Made by a program: the position numbers and the translations under genes | Origin: an uncultured Nitrospira sp. | Lineage (GTDB): Bacteria > Nitrospirota > Nitrospiria > Nitrospirales > Nitrospiraceae | Reading direction: 5' to 3' | Assembly: GCA_902500995.1 (NCBI GenBank) | Contig: CABVSR010000016.1 | Coordinates: 29,631 to 93,630 of the forward strand | Length of the DNA: 64,000 nucleotides | The notes under the pieces: model-generated | Seen by the model: the letters and a program-made list of their open reading frames with translations, nothing else | What the model was told of the DNA's origin: nothing | The model's database searches: none | Shown: positions 33,554 to 42,206 of the stretch, piece after piece | Numbering within the stretch: the stretch's first letter is position 1 | Layout of the letters: each line of letters starts with the position of its first letter

Positions 33554-34933
33554 CTAGGGGGCGGGTTTCTCACCGGGCGCACCATCACCCTGGACGGCGC
33601 GGGTGGCGCGTTCGCTCTGGCCGCCCAATTCCAGGTACCGGCGGAACGCGTCGATGGATTTCTGCGGCTCGTTCAAATGGTCGGCATACAAGGTGCCGAG
33701 CGAAAAATAGACGTCGGTATAGGCGGGATTGACGGCCAGAGTCTCGAGCATCGCCCGCTCCGCCTCCTGGGGCCGGCCTTTCTTTTCGAGGGCCAGCGCC
33801 AATGAATAATGGGAGTCCGGATTCTGCGGTGCATGGCGGACCGCGGCCTGCGCGGCCTGCAAAGATTCTTCGAGATTGGGGAGTATCTCAAGGCGGATGT
33901 AGCTCTTCAGCACATAGGCGTCTCCAAAGGACGGGTCATACGTAATCGCCCGGTTGAGGCGCTCCAGAGCTTCTTCCGCCGACTTCTGCTGCTGCAATAG
34001 GGCGAAGGCCTGCTCGTATTGCACGCGAGCCTCTTTCATCCGGTCCGCTTCGGTGCTCGGTTCCTTCCCGACCGAAAACATCTCCTTCCGCCCTTCGACC
34101 AGAATGACATCGCCGTCGCCCTCGAGTTGAAGGAACTGCGGGTGTTGCGCTCCCTTGGTCTCGCGTTCCACATCTTGCTTCACCTGGGCCGCGAGTTCGC
34201 TGGCCATGACCCAACCGTTTTTATTCAGGTCCGCCGCTCCCTTCACGCCCGCGACCAGCGCTTTGACGAAGGGACTTTCGCCGGGAACGCGGCCCACCGA
34301 TTCTTCCTTTTCGGCCGCCATGAGCACTTGGACGGATCGTTTTTCGGTGTCGTCTTCCGGCGACACACGCCCTTCCAGCGAGAGCGGTTGCGGCGCCGTC
34401 ACATCCCATCCTCGCAGGTTGGCATCGAACAGCATGAGAATATGTTTGGAAGCCGAGCGCCGGCTGAACTCCTTGAGCTGATCCAGGGTAATGGCTTTGG
34501 CGGGATTGCTGGGCTGCGCGTCCCACGGCACCACATAGCCCAGATCCTTTGATTGGGCATCCTGTGTCACCCCGGCATGTCCGGCAAAAAAGAGGACGAC
34601 ACGATCCTGCCGCCCCACCTTGCGCGGGAGATAGTCGTTCAGGATTTGTAGCAGACGCCTGGATGTCGCATCCTTATCCTGCAGCTCGATCACCTCATCG
34701 AACCCGAGCCCTCGTAACGCCGCCGCCACGGCATGGGCGCCTTCGAGCGCGCCCGGCACCGGTGGCGCGACGAGATAGTGCTCGATCCCGACGACGACGG
34801 CCCACGATTTATAGTACAGCCCCTCCGGCTTTCCGACCTGGGCAACGGCGTGATCAGTGGACATTCCGGCGGCGCACAATGCCGCCAGGCAGGTGATCAT
34901 CCGGGTGAAACTGAGGGATCTCGGCGAACGCAT
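33554..34933 (-). CDS. Secreted caspase-fold (C14) protein with TPRs, catalytic Cys replaced
   Basis: 459 residues: signal peptide (ITCLAALCAAGMSTDHAVAQ), a peptidase C14/caspase-like domain (about 38-265) and TPRs (about 300-440: ARVQYEQAFALLQQQKSAEE, RLNRAITYDPSFGDAYVLKS, NPDSHYSLALALEKKGRPQE). The caspase fold is clear: KSWAVVVGIEHYLVAPPVPG, GARxVAAAL-like helix AHAVAAALRGLGFDEVIELQ, VVLFFAGHAGVTQDAQSKDL with His119, and AITLDQLKEFSRRSASKHIL. But the DAC(x)SG motif reads FDANLRG, so the nucleophile Cys is Asn172. The enzyme should be proteolytically dead, perhaps a scaffold or binding protein. It has its own predicted promoter and is divergent from acs. Confidence 0.85.
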   Translation of the reverse strand: MRSPRSLSFTRMITCLAALCAAGMSTDHAVAQVGKPEGLYYKSWAVVVGIEHYLVAPPVPGALEGAHAVAAALRGLGFDEVIELQDKDATSRRLLQILNDYLPRKVGRQDRVVLFFAGHAGVTQDAQSKDLGYVVPWDAQPSNPAKAITLDQLKEFSRRSASKHILMLFDANLRGWDVTAPQPLSLEGRVSPEDDTEKRSVQVLMAAEKEESVGRVPGESPFVKALVAGVKGAADLNKNGWVMASELAAQVKQDVERETKGAQHPQFLQLEGDGDVILVEGRKEMFSVGKEPSTEADRMKEARVQYEQAFALLQQQKSAEEALERLNRAITYDPSFGDAYVLKSYIRLEILPNLEESLQAAQAAVRHAPQNPDSHYSLALALEKKGRPQEAERAMLETLAVNPAYTDVYFSLGTLYADHLNEPQKSIDAFRRYLELGGQSERATRAVQGDGAPGEKPAP

Positions 34934-34966
34934 CAGCAGGATGATCCAGTGAAGGGCAACGAACTC

Positions 34967-34996
34967 AGCCTACCCTCGCTTTGTCCCGACTGTCAA
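34967..34996 (-). promoter_or_regulatory. Candidate promoter of the caspase-like gene
   Basis: Minus strand TTGACA (34996-34991), 18-base spacer, TAGGCT (34972-34967), 34 bases before the ATG at 34933. The -10 resembles those proposed for the lipoprotein and glyQ promoters. Confidence 0.45.
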
Positions 34997-35073
34997 GAAA
35001 GGCGCACCGGTCGCGGGCTTGTCCCATGCGCCTCTGCTTGAATTTCCCGCCGCAGCTTTCCGCCCCGCGAGGG

Positions 35074-35102
35074 TTGCAGTTCCTCCGCCCCATCCGCATA
35101 AT
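35074..35102 (+). promoter_or_regulatory. Candidate acs promoter
   Basis: TTGCAG (35074-35079), 17-base spacer, CATAAT (35097-35102), about 54 bases before the favoured acs start at 35163. Four of six consensus bases match in the -35 and five of six in the -10. Confidence 0.4.
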
Positions 35103-35162
35103 GCCGCGAGAGTGAACCGCGCAGCGGACAGGCCCGCGCTTAGTGGTGGAGGTATGGCGCTC

Positions 35163-37052
35163 ATGAGCGAGAAGATCGATACGCTGTTGAAAGAAGGACG
35201 TGTCATTCAGCCGTCCGCCCGGACCAGAGCGGCGGCGCATATCCCGGATTACGAGCAGGCCTATAAGGCCTCCATTGCCGATCCGGAAGCGTTTTGGGGG
35301 GGCGTGGCCAAGGAGCTGGATTGGTTCTCGCCATGGAACCGGGTCCTCGAGTGGAACTACCCCTGGGCGAAATGGTTCGTCGGCGCGACCTGCAACATTG
35401 CCTACAACTGCCTGGACCGCCATGCGAACAGCTGGCGCCGCAATAAAGTCGCCATCATCTGGGTCGGCGAAAACGGCGAGGAGCGCATCTTCACCTATGG
35501 CGAGCTGCTACGCCAGGTCAACCGCTGCGCCAACGCCCTCAAGGCGCTTGGCCTGAACAAGGGCGACCGCGTCACGATTTATCTGCCGAAAATTCCCGAG
35601 CAGGTCGTGGCCATGCTGGCCTGCGCGCGCATCGGCGTCATTCACAGTGTCGTGTATTCCGGGTTTAGCGCGCCGGCCCTTGCCAGCCGCATTCAGGATG
35701 CCGAAGCGCGGCTTGTCATCACCGCCGATGTGGGCTACGATCGCGGGAAAACGATTCCGCTCAAACCTGTCGTGGACGCGGCCGTGCAGTCCTGTCCCTC
35801 CGTGGAAAAAGTGGTTGTGGTGCGCCGGGATGCGCTCAGCGTCGCGCTCACCGCGCCGAAAGAAATCGATTGGGCCGATTGGCTGAACGAACAGAGCGCT
35901 GCCTGTGCCGCGGAGCCGCTCGACGCCGAAACCCCGCTCTACATTCTGTACACGTCCGGCACCACCGGCAAACCCAAAGGTGTCGTGCACGTGCACGGCG
36001 GCTACATGGTCGGCACCTACATCACCACGAAATATGTGTTCGACCTGAAGGAAGACGATGTGTATTTCTGTGTGGCCGACCCGGGCTGGGTGACGGGGCA
36101 CAGCTACATCGTCTACGGCCCCCTGTTGAACGGCGCGACCATCCTGATGGCCGAAGGCAAGCCCGATTACCCCAACCCCGGCCGCTGGTGGGATCTCATT
36201 GCGCGGTATGGCGTCACCATTTTTTATACGACACCCACCGCCGTCCGGCTGCTGATGAAGTACGGCGAAGACTGGCCCAAGAAATACGACTTGTCCACGT
36301 TGCGCGTGCTCGGCAGCGTCGGCGAGCCCATCAACCCGGAAGCCTGGGAATGGTTCTATCGTGTGACCGGCAGCGACAAACCCATTATGGATACCTGGTG
36401 GCAAACGGAAACCGGCTCGATTCTCGTCACCCCGCTTCCATCCGTGCCGCTCAAACCCGGCTCCGCGACGAGGCCGTTTCTCGGCATCGAGGCCGACGTA
36501 GTGGATAAAGAGGGCAACAGCCTGCCGAGCAACGCCGGCGGCTTCGCCGTGATCAAGAAACCCTGGCCGGCGATGATGCGCACGATTTATAAGGACCCTG
36601 ACCGATACAAGGTCTACTGGAACACCATTCCCAATTGTTACACGGCGGGCGACGTCTGCCGCAAAGACCAGGACGGCTACATGTGGTTCATGGGCCGGGC
36701 CGACGACGTGATCAAAGTCGCCGGCAACCGCATCGGAACGGCGGAGGTCGAAAGCGCGCTCGTCAGCCATGATGCGGTGGCCGAAGCCGCGGTGATCGGC
36801 AAGCCCCACCGCACGGCCGGGGAAGCCATCAAAGCCTTTGTCATTCTGAAGCAAGGCTATCAGGATTCGAAGGAGCTGGTGCAGTCGCTCAAAGACCATG
36901 TGCTGAAGGAACTGGGAAAAATCGCGGTGCCGCAGGAAATCGATATCGTGCCCTCGTTGCCCAAAACGCGCTCCGGCAAAATCATGCGCCGGGTGCTCAA
37001 GGCGAAGGAATTGGGACAAGACGTGGGCGACATTTCCACGATCGAAGACTGA
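35163..37052 (+). CDS. acs: Acetyl-CoA synthetase (AMP-forming)
   Basis: Activates acetate to acetyl-CoA through acetyl-AMP. From ATG 35163 (GGAGG about 10 bases upstream) the protein has 629 residues. Family marks: AYKASIADPEAFWGGVAKEL and LDWFSPWNRVLEWNYPWAKW at the N-terminus, the AMP-binding loop YILYTSGTTGKPKGVVHVHG, VTGHSYIVYGPLLNGATILM, the acyl pocket MDTWWQTETGSILVTPLPS with its Trp and Gln-Thr-Glu-Thr run, YTAGDVCRKDQDGYMWFMGR, RADDVIKVAGNRIGTAEVES and the acetylation-site motif KTRSGKIMRRVLK with Lys606. Length and motifs are canonical for Acs. A longer frame from 35019 adds a Pro/Ala-rich segment without homology. Single-gene unit. Confidence 0.96.
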   Translation: MSEKIDTLLKEGRVIQPSARTRAAAHIPDYEQAYKASIADPEAFWGGVAKELDWFSPWNRVLEWNYPWAKWFVGATCNIAYNCLDRHANSWRRNKVAIIWVGENGEERIFTYGELLRQVNRCANALKALGLNKGDRVTIYLPKIPEQVVAMLACARIGVIHSVVYSGFSAPALASRIQDAEARLVITADVGYDRGKTIPLKPVVDAAVQSCPSVEKVVVVRRDALSVALTAPKEIDWADWLNEQSAACAAEPLDAETPLYILYTSGTTGKPKGVVHVHGGYMVGTYITTKYVFDLKEDDVYFCVADPGWVTGHSYIVYGPLLNGATILMAEGKPDYPNPGRWWDLIARYGVTIFYTTPTAVRLLMKYGEDWPKKYDLSTLRVLGSVGEPINPEAWEWFYRVTGSDKPIMDTWWQTETGSILVTPLPSVPLKPGSATRPFLGIEADVVDKEGNSLPSNAGGFAVIKKPWPAMMRTIYKDPDRYKVYWNTIPNCYTAGDVCRKDQDGYMWFMGRADDVIKVAGNRIGTAEVESALVSHDAVAEAAVIGKPHRTAGEAIKAFVILKQGYQDSKELVQSLKDHVLKELGKIAVPQEIDIVPSLPKTRSGKIMRRVLKAKELGQDVGDISTIED

Positions 37053-37147
37053 GACGAGGCGGAGTCAGTGAATGCATCTCCGCATCGATGAACGGAGCCG
37101 GTTTGAAAGAGGAGGGACACCACGTTCCCGGAGAGAGTTCGCGAGAT

Positions 37148-37546
37148 CTACACCCAATTTTCGACACGAAGACCTGGGATACGGCGAAACTCACGCAGAT
37201 TATTCGTTACCAGGCGTGTACCGAGACTGACCGCGTGTGCCGCGATTAAAAGATCCATACCACCTACAAGTGTGCCTTTTTGCTCAAGTGACACACGCAG
37301 CAGACCATAGGCACGCGCAGCCTCTCGATCGAAATCAGCAACCTCTAGTAGGGCGACGAATTGCTCCAAGGCTGTGCGATTGCGAGCCTGGTGACGGCTC
37401 TTGGCGACGCCATAATCCAATTCGGCCAATGTGACGATTGAAATTCCGATGTCTCCGACAGAGAAGCTGTGAAATCGTTCCAGAACGGAGGGAGGCTGTT
37501 TCTTGATCAGATAGATACAGATATTCGTATCGAGCATTACCTTCAT
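37148..37546 (-). CDS. vapC: VapC-type PIN-domain RNase toxin
   Basis: 132-residue Mg-dependent endoribonuclease toxin. All positions look intact: MLDTNICIYLIKKQP (D6), IVTLAELDYGVAKSRHQARN (E42), LVGGMDLLIAAHAVSLG (D98) and LVTNNLREFRRIPGLRVENW, the usual end of this subgroup with NN at 115-116. Its ATG overlaps the stop of the antitoxin gene (4 bases, 37543-37546). Targets in this subfamily include tRNA or rRNA, but the target here is unknown. Compare the degenerate PIN protein at 28448. Confidence 0.92.
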   Translation of the reverse strand: MKVMLDTNICIYLIKKQPPSVLERFHSFSVGDIGISIVTLAELDYGVAKSRHQARNRTALEQFVALLEVADFDREAARAYGLLRVSLEQKGTLVGGMDLLIAAHAVSLGTRLVTNNLREFRRIPGLRVENWV

Positions 37547-37785
37547 AAAAATGGGCGTGCACGCTTCTGCGCCCTGGGTTGCTTACGGCCCTTCTCCATA
37601 AAGTCCTTCGTGAATTTTGCCAGGCTATCGGCCAGCATAGACCACGATTTCTTTTTCGCACGGAGCACAAGAGTGTTGCCCCTTCGCTGTATTTCGACCT
37701 CATCCCCTTCAAGTTGAAACTCTCTGGGAATCCTCACCGCCTGACTGTTCCCACTGAAGAATAAGCGCGTCGTTTTCTTTTTCAC
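37543..37785 (-). CDS. vapB: VapB-type antitoxin (SpoVT/AbrB fold)
   Basis: 80-residue antitoxin starting at GTG 37785, with GGAAGGA 6-7 bases upstream; the longer reading to 37854 runs through the promoter and is rejected. The N-terminal swapped-hairpin DNA-binding motif is VKKKTTRLFFSGNSQAVRIP, then REFQLEGDEVEIQRRGNTLV, typical of VapB/MazE proteins. The basic C-terminal tail (KFTKDFMEKGRKQPRAQKRA) should wrap the toxin. It overlaps vapC by 4 bases, and together with the toxin it is expected to repress its own promoter at 37804-37844. Confidence 0.92.
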   Translation of the reverse strand: MKKKTTRLFFSGNSQAVRIPREFQLEGDEVEIQRRGNTLVLRAKKKSWSMLADSLAKFTKDFMEKGRKQPRAQKRARPFL

Positions 37786-37803
37786 ACCGGGTCCTTCCAA
37801 CAA

Positions 37804-37844
37804 TGTATATACGTCAGGATATACAGACACATCTGTGCTGTCAA
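37804..37844 (-). promoter_or_regulatory. vapBC promoter with inverted-repeat operator
   Basis: Minus strand TTGACA (37844-37839), 17-base spacer, TATCCT (37821-37816). Arms TGTATAT (37804-37810) and ATATACA (37819-37825) are perfect inverted repeats spaced by 8 bases and cover the -10 and start site, as expected for VapBC autorepression. Confidence 0.7.
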
Positions 37845-38051
37845 CAATCACCAAGGCTTACAGCCAAGACATTTGCACGCAAATTTGGAACAGTTGTCTC
37901 GAAATACGAAACACTGTGCGAGGGGGCGAGGGCAGCCGCAAGAGATCGATGCGTACCGGAAATAGTAGAGTGAGGTAGTGAGCTGCGATCTCTCTCGCCG
38001 ACTGAGTTGAGAACAATGCGGCGAAACAAATCGTTGGAGAATGAGGTGGGA

Positions 38052-38708
38052 TTACATCAAGCCCCGGCGCTGAAGATAATCTTTGTCGATCACGGGCGTG
38101 GGTTTTGGCGGGAGCAGGCCGCGTTCCTGCAGCAGGCGTTCGACGTATTTGCCGATCAGGTCCGATTCCAAATTCAAGGTATCGCCCACCTGTTTCAGTC
38201 CCAGTGTGGTCACCTTCGCCGTATGGGGAATGATGGCCACCAGGAACGAGCGTTCGGTCACCTCGTTGATGGTCAAGCTGATTCCGTCCACCGTGATCGA
38301 GCCCTTCTGAACGCAGAGCCGGAGAATCTCCTTCGGCGCCTCAATCTCCAGAACCAGCGCATTGCCGTCCTGATGCCGGCTGCGAATGGACCCGATGCCG
38401 TCGACATGACCGGACACCATATGCCCGCCGATCCGCTCGTTCAATTTCATCGCGCGCTCGAGATTGACCGGTGAACCGGTGGTCAGGCCGGCCAGGGTCG
38501 TGACGCTGAGCGTCTCCGGCGACACGTCAACCGAGAAATCATGATCGGTCCTGGCGACGGCCGTCAGACAGGCGCCATTGACACTCACGCTGGCGCCGAT
38601 CGTCAGGTCGGCCATGATAGTCGAGGCCATGATGGTGAGCCTGGTGCCGGCCAATCCCTTATTGAAGGTCGACACCGCGCCCATCTCTTCCACAATGCCG
38701 GTGAACAT
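38052..38708 (-). CDS. ribE: Riboflavin synthase, alpha subunit
   Basis: Dismutates two 6,7-dimethyl-8-ribityllumazine molecules to riboflavin. 218 residues with the diagnostic start MFTGIVEEMGAVSTF and two lumazine-binding repeats: GASVSVNGACLTAVARTDHD followed by RAMKLNERIGGHMVSGHVDG, and GSITVDGISLTINEVTERSF followed by KQVGDTLNLESDLIGKYVER. The C-terminal helix is present. It is the last gene of the probable operon starting at glyQ; ribD lies earlier in the same operon. Also called ribC in some species. Confidence 0.95.
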   Translation of the reverse strand: MFTGIVEEMGAVSTFNKGLAGTRLTIMASTIMADLTIGASVSVNGACLTAVARTDHDFSVDVSPETLSVTTLAGLTTGSPVNLERAMKLNERIGGHMVSGHVDGIGSIRSRHQDGNALVLEIEAPKEILRLCVQKGSITVDGISLTINEVTERSFLVAIIPHTAKVTTLGLKQVGDTLNLESDLIGKYVERLLQERGLLPPKPTPVIDKDYLQRRGLM

Positions 38709-38711
38709 GGC

Positions 38712-38819
38712 TTAGGCTCCCTTGTGCGTTTTCAGAAGATAGAGACAAAACCCGAGCAGGCCGATTCCACCCACGATGGTGATCCCGCGCTGCAGCGTGT
38801 CAATCAATTCCGTATCCAT
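38712..38819 (-). CDS. 35-residue single-helix membrane micro-protein
   Basis: ATG 38819 to TAA 38712. The product starts MDTELIDTLQRGITIVGGIG and ends LLGFCLYLLKTHKGA, i.e. one transmembrane helix with a short basic end. It fits between the MFS gene and ribE, ending 3 bases before the ribE ATG, and its last codons contain the ribE Shine-Dalgarno (AAGGGAG). It could be a real membrane peptide or a leader that couples ribE translation. No family recognised. Confidence 0.5.
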   Translation of the reverse strand: MDTELIDTLQRGITIVGGIGLLGFCLYLLKTHKGA

Positions 38820-38878
38820 CCTGCCCCGCTTTCTCTACGAAATGTGGCTTCCCTCGCTGAAAACGGCGGCATTATACA

Positions 38879-40060
38879 CTACCGTGAGAGACTTCTCATC
38901 GTGGCCCAAAATGCGACGGCCGCCAGGATCTGGAGTCCGGCGATCACCGCAAACGCGCCCTGATAGCTGACATGGGCAATCAACACACCGGCGAGGAGCG
39001 GCCCGCTGGCGTGGCCGATATCCATCACCGTTCCCTGCATCCCCATGCCCGCGCCCAGCCGTTTAAACTCCGAACTGTCGGCCACCAGCGCGGCGGATGA
39101 GGAAGAGACCACCGCCTCCCCGAACCCGAACCCCGCCGACAAGAGCAGCATGACCGCGAATGACTCGACATGGGGCATCGTGATGAAGGTCGCCGCGCAA
39201 ATGACCAGACCCAGAACGATCAACGGTTGCCGCCCGATCCGGTCTGAGACGCGCCCCATGATCGGCTTGGAAAAAAACGATGTGAAGGCCTGCACGGTGA
39301 AGAGCAGCCCCACCTCGCCGGCGTTCAGTCCGACCGACAACCCGTACAACGGCAGGAACGCCATCAGGGCGCCGTTGGCGATCATCTTCGCCGCATCGGT
39401 TGAACTGGTAATCAACACTTTCCGGTTCCTCGCCACCGCGAGAAAGCCTTTCCCCATTTCAGCGATCACCGGCGCCACCCCCTTCTCACGCACGCGCGGG
39501 GGCGGCTCGTCCAGATGGAGGCTGAAGAAAATCACAATGGCGACACACCCGAAAATCCCGGCCGTGACAAAGGCGGCGGAAAAGCCTGCCGTATGGGCCA
39601 ACCACCCGCCGAGAAACGGGCCCAGAAGAGAGCCCGACTGAGTGCAGGCGGTGTAGGTCCCCATCGCCGCCCCGCGCCGCTCTTTGTAGAGATCGGCGAC
39701 GGTGGCCAGGGCGCTGGGCGCGAAGATCGCCGTTGCCAGGCCATGGACGAAGCGCAGGGCCGTCAGCGTATTGAGATCGGAAATGAACGGATAGACGAAG
39801 GGCGGCAATCCAAATGCCACCACGCCGATACGTAATAACATCTTCCGCCCGTAGATGTCGGACAGTGCGCCGGACGGCAGTTTCAACAGGACCCCGGTGA
39901 TCGTCGAAACGGAAACGATCAATCCGATCCGCTCCGGGCCGGCGCCCAGCGACTCCGCGAAGAGGGACAAGACCGGCATGCGGACGAGGTTGTAGCTGAT
40001 GAAACAGAATACGCCGAGGGTACAGAGGTAGAAAAAGCTGCGGGATGTCGTCATCACCAT
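38879..40060 (-). CDS. MFS transporter (drug/efflux type)
   Basis: 393-residue major facilitator with 12 predicted helices. Motif A-like sequence LPSGALSDIYGRKMLLRIGV between helices 2 and 3, and its second-half repeat KPIMGRVSDRIGRQPLIVLG, are clear. Also visible are GTYTACTQSGSLLGPFLGGW (motif C-like region, suggesting export) and GMGMQGTVMDIGHASGPLLA. Substrate unknown. The start is one base after the stop of the secreted protein gene upstream, and the micro-ORF plus ribE follow, so it belongs to the glyQ-ribE operon. A link to riboflavin transport is possible but unsupported by motif. Confidence 0.85.
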   Translation of the reverse strand: MVMTTSRSFFYLCTLGVFCFISYNLVRMPVLSLFAESLGAGPERIGLIVSVSTITGVLLKLPSGALSDIYGRKMLLRIGVVAFGLPPFVYPFISDLNTLTALRFVHGLATAIFAPSALATVADLYKERRGAAMGTYTACTQSGSLLGPFLGGWLAHTAGFSAAFVTAGIFGCVAIVIFFSLHLDEPPPRVREKGVAPVIAEMGKGFLAVARNRKVLITSSTDAAKMIANGALMAFLPLYGLSVGLNAGEVGLLFTVQAFTSFFSKPIMGRVSDRIGRQPLIVLGLVICAATFITMPHVESFAVMLLLSAGFGFGEAVVSSSSAALVADSSEFKRLGAGMGMQGTVMDIGHASGPLLAGVLIAHVSYQGAFAVIAGLQILAAVAFWATMRSLSR

Positions 40061-40061
40061 C

Positions 40062-40871
40062 TCACGGGAGGGAAGGCGCCGGTCTCTGCGCGGGTTGATT
40101 CAGGGACGCGAGGGCAGCTTTGATAAACGCCACCTCTTCGTCCGGCAGTCCCGGCGGGTCCGTGGCTTCGAACAGCACCTGCTCAGGATGTTCACGCATG
40201 GTCCCGGCCAGACGGCGAGCCGCATCAAACGCTTTCACGACTTGCCGGGTCACCACCGTACCGATGAGGGGGCGAAGCATCGACAACAATCCGGAGTACA
40301 ACCGATTGTCGAGCCGCAGGTAGGCCACCATCGTATTGTCGATCGATTCGCCCCCCTGCCCGTCTTGGACCACGCGCAAACTAAACAGCACGACGGCCTT
40401 GCCGCTCACCCGCGGCAGGAATCGCCCGTCGTGCGTGCCTTCGATATAGTAGATCCGCCGGCTCTGGTCCTGATACAGCGGATGCACGATGCCTTCCGTG
40501 CCTTCGCCGTCCGTCGCCCAGAATGTATCCGGGCCGCGCCACTCCGCTTTGTACAAACCCAGGTCGAGGCGATTGGCGAGGGCGGCGGTCATGACCGGAT
40601 GCTCCAACAGATACAGGTACACCTGTTTCGGCAACGGAGTACGGATCGGGCCGATCTTATTGGCCGTCGTATAGTGCGCGAGGATCGGCTCGAGCCGGCA
40701 ACTCCAGGCGGCGTCCACCTGATCGAGAGGAAACACCATCCCGACATGGTGCGACGGCAGGGAGCATCGGTCTGGTGCAGCCCGCGCGGAGGAATCGAAG
40801 AAGGCACAGGCGGCGGCGAGCACCACGGCCACCGGCCCGATCAGCCGGACGGTGTGGGCGGGCCAGGTCAT
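40062..40871 (-). CDS. Secreted protein of unknown function
   Basis: 269 residues with a signal peptide (LIGPVAVVLAAACAFFDSSA, cleavage after SARA). No family recognised. The body is mixed alpha/beta: DQVDAAWSCRLEPILAHYTT, PKQVYLYLLEHPVMTAALAN, IYYIEGTHDGRFLPRVSGKA, VVLFSLRVVQDGQGGESIDN. The last part is helical (RQVVKAFDAARRLAGTMREH). Its start overlaps the stop of the esterase gene by 4 bases and MFS follows after one base, so it is co-translated with both. The context suggests an envelope role tied to the esterase. Confidence 0.65.
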   Translation of the reverse strand: MTWPAHTVRLIGPVAVVLAAACAFFDSSARAAPDRCSLPSHHVGMVFPLDQVDAAWSCRLEPILAHYTTANKIGPIRTPLPKQVYLYLLEHPVMTAALANRLDLGLYKAEWRGPDTFWATDGEGTEGIVHPLYQDQSRRIYYIEGTHDGRFLPRVSGKAVVLFSLRVVQDGQGGESIDNTMVAYLRLDNRLYSGLLSMLRPLIGTVVTRQVVKAFDAARRLAGTMREHPEQVLFEATDPPGLPDEEVAFIKAALASLNQPAQRPAPSLP

Positions 40872-42199
40872 GAAGGCCGTTGGGGCACAGACACCGTGAT
40901 CTGGACGGGAAAGAGCTGCGCAGGATCGTGCCTGAGACGGGCCTGCCGCAGCAGCGTGTCGACATGTGGCGTGAGAAGGCCTTCGAATGCAGGCTGACCG
41001 TTGGTGGTGATCACGACCGGTTTCGCCAGATCGACAAGGTCGTCATTCAGAGACAACGTGTACTGCCGCACCAGGCCGGTCCGCACATCGATCCGATTCG
41101 GACCGGTCACCTGCGCGGTCAACCGGGCATAGGTTCGCTGCCGGATGCTGTCATCGCGCTTGTCGATCAGATCTTCGGAAAACGATGCAATCTGATCCGT
41201 CGCATCGATTCGCACCCAACCAAACGGCAGGAGATGACTCGCATCGCGCACGACGGTCACGGTCTTCGGAACCGGCGTCCGCCGCTGGGTATCGAACCAC
41301 TTCACCAGATCGGGCAGTTCTTCGCGCGGAAAAAAATGGCCGCCCGCCATGGCGTGGGTGCGATCATGTTCCCGGTAGATGAAGGGATAGTCGAGATGCT
41401 TCAACTCGCCGGCCAGCTTCCGGCTCAGCTCCACGGGCATCACCTGATCTTGCGAGCCATGAATGATGTAGACCGGCGTGGTGCGAAGGTTTTCGAGAAA
41501 CGGAAACAGCACATCGTCGATGCCGCTGGCCATCGGCGCAAGTCCCGCAAACAATTGCGCGTGATGCATGCCGATCAGCCAGGCGCCGATGCCGCCGTTG
41601 GACATGCCGCTCAAGAAGATCCGGTTGGGGTCGATGCGATAGCGCTCCCGCACGAGCTGCACCGTCGCCAGGACGAGATCTTCGGCCCGCCTGGTAAACC
41701 AGGCGCCCGCGGGATACGTCGGACAGGCGAGGATGTATTCTTCCCCCAACCGCGATTTCCATCGATCCAGGTAGGCTTCGCCGGTGAAGCCTGCGCCGTG
41801 GAGACAGACGACGAGCGCATACTGTTTCGTCGGCTCGTAACTTTGCGGAATGGACAGGCTCAGGCGGTATGGCCGGTCACGCACCACGACCTGTTCATCC
41901 GGCAACATGCCGACCGGTTGAAGGCCATGCGGCTGGCCGTTGCGAAGGATGTCCTGCACGGCCTGAAGCGTGGCATCCGGGCGCTGCACGATCGACGCCA
42001 GGGTAGAATCGGCCTGCACGCTGTCCTGAGTGGTAAGGTAGTGCCAGATCTGTGAGGCCAGATCCGGCGGGGATGATTCCTCGCCTGCACAGGCCACAGG
42101 CACCCATAGGGCCACCATCCACATGCAGGTGAGAGAGACGAAAAGAAACGCGCGGCGCCGGAAATGGATCTTGTGAATAGTGCGGAGAGACGCTCGCAC
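40868..42199 (-). CDS. Secreted alpha/beta-hydrolase esterase
   Basis: 443 residues: N-terminal signal/anchor (FLFVSLTCMWMVALWVPVAC), a helical region, a PHB-depolymerase/feruloyl-esterase-like alpha/beta hydrolase (about 105-305) and a C-terminal beta domain. Catalytic set: oxyanion strand YALVVCLHGAGFTGEAYLDR, nucleophile in RIFLSGMSNGGIGAWLIGMH (GMSNG), Asp in TPVYIIHGSQDQVMPVELSR, His in THAMAGGHFFPREELPDLVK. All three residues are present, so it should be active. Substrate unknown; ester- or peptide-like polymers are typical. 7 bases after ribD and overlapping the next gene by 4. Confidence 0.78.
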   Translation of the reverse strand: MRASLRTIHKIHFRRRAFLFVSLTCMWMVALWVPVACAGEESSPPDLASQIWHYLTTQDSVQADSTLASIVQRPDATLQAVQDILRNGQPHGLQPVGMLPDEQVVVRDRPYRLSLSIPQSYEPTKQYALVVCLHGAGFTGEAYLDRWKSRLGEEYILACPTYPAGAWFTRRAEDLVLATVQLVRERYRIDPNRIFLSGMSNGGIGAWLIGMHHAQLFAGLAPMASGIDDVLFPFLENLRTTPVYIIHGSQDQVMPVELSRKLAGELKHLDYPFIYREHDRTHAMAGGHFFPREELPDLVKWFDTQRRTPVPKTVTVVRDASHLLPFGWVRIDATDQIASFSEDLIDKRDDSIRQRTYARLTAQVTGPNRIDVRTGLVRQYTLSLNDDLVDLAKPVVITTNGQPAFEGLLTPHVDTLLRQARLRHDPAQLFPVQITVSVPQRPS

Positions 42200-42206
42200 G
42201 ATACTC

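Noticed and set aside
35508..37019. Long open frame opposite acs
   Set aside because: Shadow of acs; low-complexity His/Arg/Gly composition and no domain.
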